40,807 nt of DNA from Candidatus Methanophagaceae archaeon GoMg1 (lineage in GTDB: Archaea; Halobacteriota; Syntropharchaeia; Alkanophagales; Methanospirareceae). A program made the translations under genes and the position numbers. Shown in pieces: positions 1 to 9,715 of the stretch (the stretch's first letter is position 1; each line of letters opens with the position of its first letter). The stretch spans positions 1 through 40,807 of the forward strand of contig QBUL01000181.1 in NCBI GenBank assembly GCA_013180605.1, read 5' to 3'. Below the pieces are notes generated by a model. The model saw only the letters and a list, made by a program, of their open reading frames with translations. It had not been told where the DNA came from and made no database searches.

Positions 1-754
1 CTTCCTGAAGCGCTCCTTCTGCTTCCTCTACGGTCATGTCTTCTCCACCCGTCACGTTTACCAGTGCGGATTTCGCTTCCGACACGTCAACTTCAAGTAA
101 TGGAGAGCTTAGCGCCCTTCTCACTGCTTCGACTGCTTTGTTCTGACCGTCCGCTTCGCCAAAACCTATCATTGCCATTCCACCATCTTTCATCACCGTG
201 CGCACGTCAGCAAAGTCGAGATTTATAAGACCCGATTTGGTTATCAGCTCGGTTATCCCCTTGACTGCACGCATCAACACATCATCGGCGACTCGGAACG
301 CATCATTTAAGGGCAACCGTGGAACGGTATCCAATAACTTGTCATTTGGTATAACGATAAGCGTATCGGTATTTTCACGTAGTGCTTCAAGTCCCATATT
401 GCAATTTTCCCTTCTTACCTCGCCCTCCGCGTGAAAAGGCAAGGTAACCACACCAATGGTAAGAGCACCCGCGTCTTGCGCCGCTTGTGCGACTATGGGC
501 GCTGAACCCGTCCCTGTACCGCCACCTAATCCGCAGGTTACAAATACCATATCCGCATCATCCACGATTGATTTTATGTCGTCTTCGTTTTCCCTCGCCG
601 CTTCCTCCCCTAACCTCGGAATGCTTCCCGCGCCAAGCCCTCGCGTTGTCTTCTTCCCTATCAATAGTTTTCGCTCCACTTTTGAGAACAGTAAATGTTG
701 TGCATCGGTATTCAGAGCAAACAGATCCGCTCCAAAAATGCCCTCCTCGGTCAT
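1..754 (-). CDS. ftsZ: Cell division GTPase FtsZ (FtsZ1-like), partial: runs off the left edge and lacks its N-terminal P-loop segment
   Basis: Minus-strand translation from 754: [43 protein letters not shown]...[21 protein letters not shown]...[11 protein letters not shown]...[22 protein letters not shown]. It has the GGGTGTG signature and the T7 NLDFAD loop. No GGAG(N/C)N motif occurs upstream in any frame. Confidence 0.9.
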   Translation of the reverse strand, partial: MTEEGIFGADLFALNTDAQHLLFSKVERKLLIGKKTTRGLGAGSIPRLGEEAARENEDDIKSIVDDADMVFVTCGLGGGTGTGSAPIVAQAAQDAGALTIGVVTLPFHAEGEVRRENCNMGLEALRENTDTLIVIPNDKLLDTVPRLPLNDAFRVADDVLMRAVKGITELITKSGLINLDFADVRTVMKDGGMAMIGFGEADGQNKAVEAVRRALSSPLLEVDVSEAKSALVNVTGGEDMTVEEAEGALQE

Positions 755-923
755 CCGCTGTATTGAGTTAGAGGAGTATGTAAGAATACTGAAGTTGGCG
801 AAGCGACCAAAGAGAGATGAATTTTTCAAAATTTCTAAAATCGCGGGTGCCGCAATGGGACTGATCGGCATTATTGGATTCTCTATCTATCTTTTGATGT
901 CGGTTTTGCCCAAGGGGATTTGA
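739..923 (+). CDS. secE: Preprotein translocase subunit SecE (start uncertain)
   Basis: [52 protein letters not shown]: a basic segment plus a single TM typical of archaeal SecE, immediately upstream of spt5. The 456..738 part of the ORF is antisense to ftsZ. Confidence 0.8.
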
Positions 924-929
924 ATAATC

Positions 930-1394
930 ATGGATAATAGTGTATACGTAGTAAAAACAACGGTTAATCAGGAACGAGCAGTTGCAAATTTAGTTGAGAG
1001 CACGATAAAAGAGAAAGAGAAAAGTGAGCATGGAATAAAGGCGATTTTAGTGCCTGAGGAGCTAAGAGGATATGTGCTGATAGAAGCTTCTTTTTCCGAC
1101 GCCATAGAGCAACTAATTCAAGATATCCCCCACGCACGAGGGTTAATCAAGGGGGAACTGAGCTTAGAGGAGGTGGAGCATTTCCTCACGCCTAAACCCT
1201 CCGTAACAGGAATGGTAGAAGGCAGCATAATAGAAGTAATATCCGGGGCGTTTAAGGGTGAACATGCGCGGGTGAAAAAAGTTGACGAGGTGCATGAGGA
1301 AATCACCATTGAATTACTTGAGGCAATGGTCCCGATACCAATCACCGTTAGAGGCGACAGCGTAAGGGTACTGAGCAAAGAGGAAAAGAGCTGA
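930..1394 (+). CDS. spt5: Transcription elongation factor Spt5 (NusG family, NGN plus KOW)
   Basis: VYVVKTTVNQERAVANLV...GYVLIEA...HARGLIKG...VEGSIIEVISGAFKGEHARVKKVDE (KOW). Follows secE. Confidence 0.92.
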   Translation: MDNSVYVVKTTVNQERAVANLVESTIKEKEKSEHGIKAILVPEELRGYVLIEASFSDAIEQLIQDIPHARGLIKGELSLEEVEHFLTPKPSVTGMVEGSIIEVISGAFKGEHARVKKVDEVHEEITIELLEAMVPIPITVRGDSVRVLSKEEKS

Positions 1395-1422
1395 GACACA
1401 GATAAATAACGAGAAAGGATAA

Positions 1423-2352
1423 ATGACAAACGAAGACGTCTGCATCTTAATACCGACGTTGAATGAGGAAAAAGCAATAGGAGAAGTCATAAGGGGTTTT
1501 AAAAGCGAAGGGTTTGAAAATATCTTTGTCATTGATGGAAATAGTGAGGATTCAACGAGGGAGATAGCAAAGAAAGAAGGAGCAAGGGTAGAAGTTCAGC
1601 AGGGAAAAGGCAAAGGGTCTGCAGTTAAGCAGGCTTTCGAAGTCATAGAAGACGAAATAATTGTGATGATTGACGGCGATGGGACTTATTCGCCTTTAGA
1701 GGTAAGGAAATTACTTGACCCAATACGCAACGGCGAAGCGGAGCACGTTATAGGTAACCGATTTGCTTATGGCGGTGCGTTTGCAATACTGCATAGAATA
1801 GGAAACTGGGTGCTGAACAAGGTCTTTGGCTTTGGCTATGGCGTAAAATTGAATGATATATTATCGGGCTATCGAGCACTTACGCGAGACGGTATGAAAA
1901 AGATGAATCTCGAGAGGAAGGGGTTTGAAATAGAAGCAGAGATGGCAATCGAGTCGGTAAAGAGGGGCATTCGGATAAAGGAAGTTCCTATAGAATATAA
2001 AAAAAGGGAAGGGCAGTCAAAACTCAATTTTCTACGCGATGGCACAAAAATAGTCTATACGCTGTATGTGCTTGCGAGGACACATAACCCCGCCTTCTAT
2101 TTCGGCGTCATCGGCTCCTTGTTTATCGCTGTTGGCATCCTAACAGGCATTTACGTTGTGGTAGATTGGTTCAAGGGGATAACACGCGTGCCTCTTACGG
2201 TGTTTACAGCTCTGATGGTTATTTCAGGTGTGCAGTTCCTCATATTTGGATTATTTGGTGATTTGCTTGTGACGCTGCAGAAAGAAACGATAGAAGCGTT
2301 AAGAGGTAAAGATATAGGTAAGGGTAAGAGCAAGGGAGAGGGAAAGAAGTGA
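1423..2352 (+). CDS. Family 2 glycosyltransferase, dolichyl-phosphate/AglJ-like
   Basis: [16 protein letters not shown]...[14 protein letters not shown]...[10 protein letters not shown]...GNRFAYGG...; two C-terminal TM segments. Confidence 0.85.
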   Translation: MTNEDVCILIPTLNEEKAIGEVIRGFKSEGFENIFVIDGNSEDSTREIAKKEGARVEVQQGKGKGSAVKQAFEVIEDEIIVMIDGDGTYSPLEVRKLLDPIRNGEAEHVIGNRFAYGGAFAILHRIGNWVLNKVFGFGYGVKLNDILSGYRALTRDGMKKMNLERKGFEIEAEMAIESVKRGIRIKEVPIEYKKREGQSKLNFLRDGTKIVYTLYVLARTHNPAFYFGVIGSLFIAVGILTGIYVVVDWFKGITRVPLTVFTALMVISGVQFLIFGLFGDLLVTLQKETIEALRGKDIGKGKSKGEGKK

Positions 2353-2726
2353 AGGAGAAAGAGGGGAAAGAAGAAAAGGAATTGAAGTCTGCAATAGTAC
2401 AGGATTACGAAACGGGAGAGGTTCTCATGCTTGCGCACATGGATGAAGAGGCGCTGAGACTTAGCAGAGAGACGGGGAAGGCGCACTACTGGAGCAGGAG
2501 CAGGAGAAAACTGTGGCGTAAAGGGGAGATTTCGGGTAATGAGCAGATAATAAAAGATATTCTGATAGATTGTGATGAAGATGCGGTGCTGTTGAAGGTC
2601 AAACAGATCGGCGGGGCATGTCATACAGGATACCGATCGTGCTTTTACCGGAAGATAAACGGGGAGATAGTAGGGGAGAAGGTGTTTGAGCCCGAGGAGA
2701 AATACGGTAAGGGGGCAGATAAATGA
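2349..2726 (+). CDS. hisI: Phosphoribosyl-AMP cyclohydrolase
   Basis: [46 protein letters not shown]...[28 protein letters not shown]; 4-bp overlap with the upstream CDS. Confidence 0.95.
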   Translation: MKEKEGKEEKELKSAIVQDYETGEVLMLAHMDEEALRLSRETGKAHYWSRSRRKLWRKGEISGNEQIIKDILIDCDEDAVLLKVKQIGGACHTGYRSCFYRKINGEIVGEKVFEPEEKYGKGADK

Positions 2727-2770
2727 GGGGTTTAGCGGTTTAGAGATTTAGGGGATTAGAGGTTTGGATA
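2726..2770 (+). repeat. Degenerate telomere-like GGTTTAG/GATTTAG short tandem tract
   Basis: ggggtttagcggtttagagatttaggggattagaggtttgg directly after the hisI stop. Confidence 0.5.
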
Positions 2771-2868
2771 AGCGAAAGAATAAGAATAAGGCGCTAAAAG
2801 GCGGAATTATAATTCTAAGCATCCAACACGCTCTATATCTAAAAGGATATTCACTGATTATCTAAGAT

Positions 2869-2882
2869 GCCTTTTTATATAG
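2869..2882 (+). promoter_or_regulatory. Archaeal TATA-box promoter for alba
   Basis: gcctttttatatag about 32-45 nt upstream of the alba GTG. Confidence 0.5.
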
Positions 2883-2913
2883 TAATGTACTATATACAAA
2901 ATGGTGATGCAAA

Positions 2914-3192
2914 GTGCCAGAAGACAACGTGATATATGTCGGAAACAAACCTGTGATGAGTTATGTCCTGGCGGTAGTGACGCAGTTCAACAACGGCTTC
3001 GACGATGTGGTGATAAAAGCGAGAGGAAGAGCGATCTCAAGGGCTGTAGATACCGCAGAAGTGGTGAAGAACAAGTTCATGCCGAACGTAGAAATAAAGG
3101 ACATAAAAGTAGGGACAGAAGTGATAGAGGGAGAAGGAGGAGACAAAGCAAACGTTTCCTCTATGGAAATAACAATGAAGACAAAGGCGTGA
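2914..3192 (+). CDS. albA: DNA/RNA-binding protein Alba (GTG start)
   Basis: [51 protein letters not shown]: classic Alba fold sequence. Confidence 0.95.
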   Translation: MPEDNVIYVGNKPVMSYVLAVVTQFNNGFDDVVIKARGRAISRAVDTAEVVKNKFMPNVEIKDIKVGTEVIEGEGGDKANVSSMEITMKTKA

Positions 3193-3252
3193 ATGGAGAG
3201 AAAGTGAAATTACATCAAGAAAAGCAAGTCTTTTTCTCCTATTTTTATTTTT

Positions 3253-3277
3253 TTAATTAATTAATTAATTAATTAAT
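3253..3277. repeat. (TTAA)n microsatellite-like tract
   Basis: ttaattaattaattaattaattaat between alba and pyrB. Confidence 0.8.
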
Positions 3278-3297
3278 GATCTATTTATACTGTTGTT

Positions 3298-4230
3298 ATG
3301 TTCACCAAGCGGCATCTTATTTCGACACGTGAGTTCTCAAAGGAAGAGATAGATTATATATTAAGTAGAGCAGAGGAGTTGGAGGCATATGCCCGTGGGA
3401 ATGGGAAAGAAGGAAAGGGTAGAAAAAGCGACCTATTGAAGGGCAAAATACTTGCCAATCTCTTCTACGAACCCAGCACCAGGACAAGGTTTTCATTTGA
3501 AACTGCGATGAAGCGGTTGGGTGGAGAGGTAATAAATCTGTCATCAATAGAAGCAAGTTCGGTGGCAAAAGGCGAAAATTTAGCTGATACCATAAGGACG
3601 GTGTCGGGCTATTGTGACGTAATAGCGCTCAGGCATCCGCGGGAAGGTGCATCGCGAATGGCTGCTTCTTTCTCTTCCGTCCCGATAATAAATGCGGGTG
3701 ACGGTGCGGGACAGCATCCTACGCAGACCCTGCTCGATTTGTACACGATAAAGAGGGAAGGGCTGATTGACGACCTCCGGATTGCGCTGATAGGTGACTT
3801 GAAATATGGAAGGACGGTGCATTCTCTGGCTTATGCATTGTCGTTATACCATGCGAAGCTATTCTTTGTATCGCCGGAAGCATTAAAGATGCCAACGGAA
3901 ATAAAGTTGGACTTGAAAGAAGCAGGTGCCGAGATTTTCGAATCTACGGATATACAGGATGTGATAAAGGAAGTGAACGTTTTATATGTAACGAGGATAC
4001 AAAAGGAACGGTTTCCAGACCCTGCGGAATATAGCAAAGTTGCCGGGACTTATCGTATAAACACGGACCTTATAAAGGATAACGAGAATGTGATAATCAT
4101 GCATCCGCTTCCAAAAGTAGATGAAATAGATGCTGCGGTGGACGGAACGAAAAATGCGAGGTATTTCCTCCAGACTTTCTATGGCGTTCCCGTGAGAATG
4201 GCTGTTCTTTCTATACTGTTAGGGGAATAG
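3298..4230 (+). CDS. pyrB: Aspartate carbamoyltransferase catalytic subunit
   Basis: LANLFYEPSTRTRFSFETAMKRLGGEVINLSS...ALRHPREGASRMAA...NAGDGAGQHPTQTLLDLYTI...HPLPKVDEID. Confidence 0.97.
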   Translation: MFTKRHLISTREFSKEEIDYILSRAEELEAYARGNGKEGKGRKSDLLKGKILANLFYEPSTRTRFSFETAMKRLGGEVINLSSIEASSVAKGENLADTIRTVSGYCDVIALRHPREGASRMAASFSSVPIINAGDGAGQHPTQTLLDLYTIKREGLIDDLRIALIGDLKYGRTVHSLAYALSLYHAKLFFVSPEALKMPTEIKLDLKEAGAEIFESTDIQDVIKEVNVLYVTRIQKERFPDPAEYSKVAGTYRINTDLIKDNENVIIMHPLPKVDEIDAAVDGTKNARYFLQTFYGVPVRMAVLSILLGE

Positions 4231-4267
4231 GATTTCGAGTTTATGGGCATTCCGAAAAGTATTTTAA

Positions 4268-4375
4268 AACCACAAGATTACACAGATTTCCACGAGATTA
4301 TTTATTAATTTAAAACTTTTTTTTTGTTTTTTCTTTTAGCACCGGTTTTCTTTTTGTAAAAAAGAAAAAGTGTTT
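4268..4375. repeat. Intergenic repeat family A (copy 1)
   Basis: accacaagattacacagatttccacgagatta ... tcttttagcaccggttttctttttgtaaaaaagaaaaagtgtt; modules shared with the copies at 7482, 14311, 20200 and 31376. Confidence 0.75.
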
Positions 4376-4394
4376 TTTATAATATCACGGAGAT

Positions 4395-5684
4395 ATGGTA
4401 AATATGCAAGAAGGGATAGAAACGGTTATAGGTGCGGTGAGGAAGCATCACGAACTGTATAAAAATGCATTACCGCTTATAGCGAGCGAGAACATCACAA
4501 GTCCTACGGTAAGGGTGCTCCTGGCTTCGGACTTTTCACACCGATATGCTGAAGGGGACGTTGGGAATCGGTTTTACCAGGGTTGTAAATACATAGATAC
4601 GGTAGAGGCGCTCGCGATAAGGTATGCGAAGGAGCTGTTCGAAGCGGAGCATGTGAATGTAAAGCCGATTTCAGGTGTAAATGCGAATATAGCTGCTCTT
4701 TTTGCGCTTACGTCGCCGGGAGATAAAATAGCTGCACTGTCGGTGCCTGATGGGGGACATATAAGCCATTCGCGTTATTCGGTGCCTGCAATAAGGAATC
4801 TAAAACTGGACGAGCTTCCGTTTGACCAAAACGAGATGAACATAGATATCAATAAGATGGTGAAGGGGATAAAAGAAAAGAAGCCAAAGCTAATATTGCT
4901 TGGTGCCAGTCTATTTCTTTTCCCTCATCCAGTTCGGGAGGCGCGGGAGGCTGCGGATGAAGTGGATGCGAGGATAGTGTACGACGCCTCTCACGTATTA
5001 GGTCTCATTGCAGGTAAGCAGTTTCAAGACCCGCTAAGAGAGGGAGCCGACGTAGTCACGAGCAGCACGCATAAAACATTTCCAGGTCCTCAAGGCGCGA
5101 TAATACTGTGTAAAGAGACGTTGAAAGGCGAAATAGACAAAGCCGTGTTCCCGGGGACAGTGAGCAATCATCATCTGCATCACGTTGCCGGTCTGGCAGT
5201 CACATTAGTGGAGATGAAGCATTTTAGCGCGGAGTATGCATCGCAGATACGGTCAAATGCAAAGGCATTAGCGCAGGGTTTATACGAGGAAGGATTCAAC
5301 GTTTTATGTGAGCATAAAGGCTTCACCGAGTCACATCAAATTGCAGTTGACGTCCGTGGTGGCTATGGAGGAGGGGATGCGGTTGCAAAGAAATTGGAAA
5401 AGGCAAATATAATAACAAATAAGAACATGCTGCCGTTTGATAAAACGCCTGAAGAGCCATCGGGAATCCGATTGGGTGTGCAAGAACTCGCTCGGCTAGG
5501 GATGAAAGAGTCGGAGATGAGGGAAATAGCATCTTTTATAAGAAGAGTGGTGATAGAGGAAGAAGACGAAACAAAGATAAAAGAAGAGATAAAGGAGTTA
5601 AGAAAAGATTTTCAGCGTGTGCAGTATTGTTTTGATGATAAAAAAATAGAAAGTATTTATAAAGAACAGGAACAAGGGATATAA
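4395..5684 (+). CDS. glyA: Serine hydroxymethyltransferase (archaeal type)
   Basis: LIASENITSPTVRVLLASDFSHRYAEGDVGNRFYQGCKYID...VTSSTHKTFPGPQGAIIL. Confidence 0.96.
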   Translation: MVNMQEGIETVIGAVRKHHELYKNALPLIASENITSPTVRVLLASDFSHRYAEGDVGNRFYQGCKYIDTVEALAIRYAKELFEAEHVNVKPISGVNANIAALFALTSPGDKIAALSVPDGGHISHSRYSVPAIRNLKLDELPFDQNEMNIDINKMVKGIKEKKPKLILLGASLFLFPHPVREAREAADEVDARIVYDASHVLGLIAGKQFQDPLREGADVVTSSTHKTFPGPQGAIILCKETLKGEIDKAVFPGTVSNHHLHHVAGLAVTLVEMKHFSAEYASQIRSNAKALAQGLYEEGFNVLCEHKGFTESHQIAVDVRGGYGGGDAVAKKLEKANIITNKNMLPFDKTPEEPSGIRLGVQELARLGMKESEMREIASFIRRVVIEEEDETKIKEEIKELRKDFQRVQYCFDDKKIESIYKEQEQGI

Positions 5685-5690
5685 ACAGGA

Positions 5691-6557
5691 ATGCTTGAGG
5701 AATTAGTTGAACGGAGAGCGGAAGTAATAAAGAGAGCAGAGGAATATAAGAGGAGAAGGACCGAGTTAAATATCGAAGCGAACAAATGGTCGGGGTTACG
5801 GGACGAGTTGAATGGCCGAATAAAAGAGGCAGTAGAGCGTGCGAAGGGTTTTAAGAAGCAAAGAGAAGAATATGAGAAGCTGATAGAGGAGAATAAGGCA
5901 AAACGAGGCGAATTGAACAGAAAAGCATCTACGTATTATTCGAAGGTCGAGAAGTTGCGGAAGAAGAATGACTTGAAGAGCATACAGGTTTTTGAAAATC
6001 TCAGGGTAAGGATAGACGAGTTAGAGCTGAAACAGCAGGTGGAGGTGCTTAGCAAGGACAAAGAGCGGAAATTAGTGGCGAGGATAACGGAGTTGAGGAA
6101 GGAATTCGAGAAAATGGAAAAGGAATTGGAGAAGGACAAAAAGTCGAAGGAATTGCTGCGAAAGGCACAGAAATACCGTAAAGAAGCGGATAAATACCAT
6201 GAAGATGCGATAAAATACGTGAAACTTTCTCACGAATGCCATGATGAGATGGTCAATGGATTTAAAGAAGCAGATAGGGTAAGGGAGAAGGCGGATGAGG
6301 CGCACAGGCTTTTTTTAGAGGCGCAAGAGGAAGCTGATGATGCACATCGGCTATTCCTGAGATATGGTCGGGACATAAAAGACTTTAATCATGTGATAAA
6401 CGGATTGAGGCGAAAAGTAAAGGATGATTTAGGATTCCGGGAGCGAGTGGAAGCGAGGAAGAGTGCGAAAGGGATTTATGAAAAATTCCGAGATGGCGAA
6501 AAATTGAGCACCGAAGATTTGTTGCGACTTCAAAAATCCGAGATGATGCTAAAGTAG
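5691..6557 (+). CDS. Archaeal coiled-coil protein (COG1340-like)
   Basis: Charged heptad-rich sequence (Glu/Lys/Arg) throughout, no TM, ending LSTEDLLRLQKSEMMLK; starts 7 nt after glyA. Confidence 0.75.
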   Translation: MLEELVERRAEVIKRAEEYKRRRTELNIEANKWSGLRDELNGRIKEAVERAKGFKKQREEYEKLIEENKAKRGELNRKASTYYSKVEKLRKKNDLKSIQVFENLRVRIDELELKQQVEVLSKDKERKLVARITELRKEFEKMEKELEKDKKSKELLRKAQKYRKEADKYHEDAIKYVKLSHECHDEMVNGFKEADRVREKADEAHRLFLEAQEEADDAHRLFLRYGRDIKDFNHVINGLRRKVKDDLGFRERVEARKSAKGIYEKFRDGEKLSTEDLLRLQKSEMMLK

Positions 6558-6686
6558 AGGTTTGGGAATTTAGGAGGATTTCAAGACTTTATTGGTAGGC
6601 TACTCACATAGAACAACTGAATAATATGGCATATTTCTTTGGTAAAGCTTTTCTTTCTAAGAAAAGGTTTAAAGAAATGTTTGGGG

Positions 6687-7472
6687 GTGATTAAAATCAT
6701 AGACATACACTGTCATCTAACGTTTGAGCAGTATGATGAGGATAGAGAGCAAATAATAGAGGAAGCGAAGCAGGTATTAAAAGGCGTGGTAACAAGTGCT
6801 GTAGAGCCTGAAGACGCAAAGGCTGCGTTAGAGCTCGCGGAATTGCATACAGACTTCGTTTTCGTTACGCTCGGGCTGCATCCGATACACGTGGGCGGGA
6901 AAACGGACCAAGAGATAGGCGAGTATGAAGAGTTCATATCAGACAACAAGCGAAGAATTGTAGGTATTGGCGAGATAGGGCTTGATTACCACTGGATAAG
7001 GGACCCGTTAAAGATAAAGAGGATGAAGGAGGTATTTGTGGAGTTTCTTGCGTTGGCGAAGGAGCTTGATTTGCCGGTTGTACTTCATTTGCGTGGTACG
7101 GGTAGCGAGGCAATAGCAGAAGGATTGAAAATCATCACCGATGAGGACATAAGGAAAGCGGTATTTCATTGTTTCACGGGAAAGCCACAGCTTGCGGAGC
7201 AGATATGCGAAGAGGGATACCTCATTTCGCTGCCTGCATCTATCGTGCGAAGCAAGAGCATGAGGAAGGTGGCGAGACGAGTACCGATTTCGCATTTACT
7301 TACCGAGACGGATGCACCCTATCTCTCGCCTATCGAAGAGGAAGAGAGGAACGTTCCACAGCACGTAAAAGCGGTGTATGAAGAGATTTCAAGGCAAAGG
7401 AAGATTGAGTTCGCAGAAACGGAAGAGGAAATAGAGCGGAACTTTGAGCGGTTGTTTGGGGTTGAGCTGTGA
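6687..7472 (+). CDS. TatD-family metal-dependent hydrolase
   Basis: IIDIHCHLTFEQYDEDR...GLHPIHVGG...GIGEIGLDYHW...VVLHLRGTG...VFHCFTGKP...LLTETDAPYLSP. The start is likely GTG 6687; the 6639 start lies in repeat-derived sequence. Confidence 0.93.
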   Translation: MIKIIDIHCHLTFEQYDEDREQIIEEAKQVLKGVVTSAVEPEDAKAALELAELHTDFVFVTLGLHPIHVGGKTDQEIGEYEEFISDNKRRIVGIGEIGLDYHWIRDPLKIKRMKEVFVEFLALAKELDLPVVLHLRGTGSEAIAEGLKIITDEDIRKAVFHCFTGKPQLAEQICEEGYLISLPASIVRSKSMRKVARRVPISHLLTETDAPYLSPIEEEERNVPQHVKAVYEEISRQRKIEFAETEEEIERNFERLFGVEL

Positions 7473-7481
7473 TACTTTTAT

Positions 7482-7612
7482 AACCACAAGATTACACAAC
7501 ACTTTTTCTTTTTCACAAAAAGAAAACCTGTGCTAAAAGAAAAACGAATAAATTCTTTTGGTAAAGTTTTTCTTTCTAAGAAAAGGTTTCTTGTGAAATC
7601 TCGTGGTTTTTT
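7482..7612. repeat. Intergenic repeat family A (copy 2), terminal inverted repeats
   Basis: taaccacaagattacacaacactttttctttttcacaaaaagaaaacctgtgctaaaagaaaaa...ttttggtaaagtttttctttctaagaaaaggtttcttgtgaaatctcgtggtttttta. Confidence 0.8.
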
Positions 7613-7646
7613 ACCTGCAAATACCCATCTTCATCTCATCAACCAG

Positions 7647-9416
7647 TTAAAGTCCCTCCACCTCCCTCACCTGCACCGCCATACCCTTCCGCGACTCCAC
7701 CATCTCCCACCCGCTCATTTTCGCTCTACCCACACCAAACGCCTTCTCGCCGCAGAACACGACCTCATCATTCACTCTTATTTGTTCACCCGCGTTTACA
7801 ACCCCTGGTGCTAATATCGAACCTCGTGGAACAAAATCGCCTATCTCCACCCTGTAAGAAGAAAGCAAATTTTCAATTCTTCGTGCTCCTTTCACCGTAA
7901 GAGTTAAAAGCCCGTATGCAGGCACGATTCTCGCAAGAACGTCGCCCTTTGAGCTGAGTTTGTAAGAAGGGAACTTACCGTTTATTTTTAGTCTTTCTCC
8001 TCCTCCTTCTTTGCCCAGTAGTTGCCTTCCCGCACCGAGCCCAAACTGAAAATCAGCCATTGCTTTTATCATGCTCATTTTCATCTCAAATCCCGATAAT
8101 CGCTGTTTATCACCGCACAACCCGGCTATTCGTTCCTTCAGCCTGTTCAAAGCCTCTTTTGAAGTTGTCCCTTCATTGGCTTCGCACGTGTATGCGATTT
8201 CTATGCCTGAATCTTCCGCAACCGATGCGCATATCTCGCTATACGCACCGCTGAGATGCGCAACCACCACGTCATAATTCTTCATTTTCCGCTCAATGTA
8301 TGCACGCAAGCATGAAGAGACCCATTCCCGCTCCTCCGCATCCCAGTAGCCCGTTACGGGAATGTCGTAGAATGCTGCGGGATAAACCGCTTCCAGCTCT
8401 CGTGGCACTACACCCAGTGGCGACGTTAAAATCAACTCATGTATCTGACCCCTATAACCCGCAATCGCATCTATGAACCTCGTGTGAGACGGTGACGTAG
8501 AATAAGGCTTCCTCGCAGAACACGGTAATATCAGCAATATTTTCCTCGTCGGCGGTTCATACAGTTCCAAAACCCTGCTCGCAAACCGCTTTACTTCTAT
8601 CCTTTTCAGCGATTCCATTGTATTTGCCATCATACTGCAATTTCGAGCGACGGGCGTTCGACGTTCAAAATACTCTTCTTCTTCGAGGTCTAAAATACGA
8701 AGCACAGCGGTCAAAAAAGGTGACGACCTGACTCGCATCTCCACGTACTCACGCAAATTACCTGCTCTGATGCACGCTCTTGCTTTTTTTACCTCCTTAT
8801 CCAGCACCAGCGTATTGTGCTTTGCTAATAACGAAGCCCGTTCCTTGTTATTCTTCTGCTTTAACTCATCTATACTTAAAGAAGTGCAAACACGGCAATT
8901 ACACGGCAATTCGTCTAATTCATTTAATCTTACTTCCCCTTCTTCCATGAGATAAATACCCTGGCAGCCTTTTACCACCGCGTTCGTATCGTCTATTACG
9001 TCCACGCCCATGTAAAACATAAGCGCGGCATTCTCCGCCGTCGCTATCGCGGGAACCCATAATGCTGCATCTGGCGGTATTGCGTTCCTCGCATCAATTA
9101 TCCTGCGGGTAAAATCCCGTGGGCTGTTCAGCATCGCCGAAGCGAAGGAGAGTACGAAAAAGTCGGCAAACATTGGAGCTTCTTTCACCTTCGTGAACAG
9201 AGGGTGAACTTCGGGCAAGAGGACTGCGCCTCGTGGAACGTCCCACGTTTCTTCCGAAGATAAATCGTTAAAGTTTGAATCTTCCGCAGTTATCACTTCG
9301 AGTTCTTCTTCACTCTCTACCCGGAGCATCAGCGGTGTTTTCACAACCTCATTTAGCTGTAATTTCCCTATTCTTGCCGCTCCATCTCTCCTTTTTACTT
9401 CGTAGAATTTGGTCAT
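7647..9416 (-). CDS. arcS: Archaeosine synthase / TgtA2-type tRNA-ribosyltransferase homologue with C-terminal PUA domain
   Basis: TGT-like N-terminus; CNCRVC; LLILPCSARKPYSTSPSHTRFIDAI (ArcS PCSxxKPYSxSxSH motif); PUA-like C-terminus. Met at 9416 preferred. Confidence 0.85.
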   Translation of the reverse strand: MTKFYEVKRRDGAARIGKLQLNEVVKTPLMLRVESEEELEVITAEDSNFNDLSSEETWDVPRGAVLLPEVHPLFTKVKEAPMFADFFVLSFASAMLNSPRDFTRRIIDARNAIPPDAALWVPAIATAENAALMFYMGVDVIDDTNAVVKGCQGIYLMEEGEVRLNELDELPCNCRVCTSLSIDELKQKNNKERASLLAKHNTLVLDKEVKKARACIRAGNLREYVEMRVRSSPFLTAVLRILDLEEEEYFERRTPVARNCSMMANTMESLKRIEVKRFASRVLELYEPPTRKILLILPCSARKPYSTSPSHTRFIDAIAGYRGQIHELILTSPLGVVPRELEAVYPAAFYDIPVTGYWDAEEREWVSSCLRAYIERKMKNYDVVVAHLSGAYSEICASVAEDSGIEIAYTCEANEGTTSKEALNRLKERIAGLCGDKQRLSGFEMKMSMIKAMADFQFGLGAGRQLLGKEGGGERLKINGKFPSYKLSSKGDVLARIVPAYGLLTLTVKGARRIENLLSSYRVEIGDFVPRGSILAPGVVNAGEQIRVNDEVVFCGEKAFGVGRAKMSGWEMVESRKGMAVQVREVEGL

Positions 9417-9567
9417 CTTGCAATTCTTAAAAGTTTTTATCGCTTTTGAATCTTCAAATCTAACATTAACCACCGTTCTAACCAAAAGATCAATTTTAGA
9501 CTATTTTTGAACAAAGCATTCCCTTGATGAGCGGACACCTGAGAAGTTTAATGGTAAAGAAGAATAA

Positions 9568-9597
9568 CCACCTGTATGTAATAAAAGATGTAGGTGG
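9568..9597. repeat. Small inverted repeat
   Basis: CCACCT-gtatgtaataaaagatgt-AGGTGG. Confidence 0.4.
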
Positions 9598-9715
9598 CTT
9601 GGCGTGATGTAAAGTGATTTTTATATACATGAAATAATTGCAAATATACTCTAATAATTGTCCTATAATTATTTATACGAGGTAGGAAATAATAGAATAA
9701 AGATAAAAAGCAATG

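Noticed and set aside
198-738. Plus-strand ORFs 198-434 and 456-738 as genes
   Set aside because: They are antisense to a clearly conserved ftsZ; only the 3' part of 456-923 (SecE) is convincing.
2901-3260. 119-aa ORF overlapping alba
   Set aside because: Alternative frame of a confidently identified alba gene; Arg/Lys-rich artefact.
6639-6686. N-terminal extension of TatD (MVKLFFLRKGLKKCL...)
   Set aside because: Encoded by the repeat module ttggtaaagcttttctttctaagaaaagg; the domain begins at IIDIHCH.
9527-9607. 27-codon ORF MSGHLRSLMVKKNNHLYVIKDVGGLA as a gene remnant
   Set aside because: Too short to assign to any family; may be chance.
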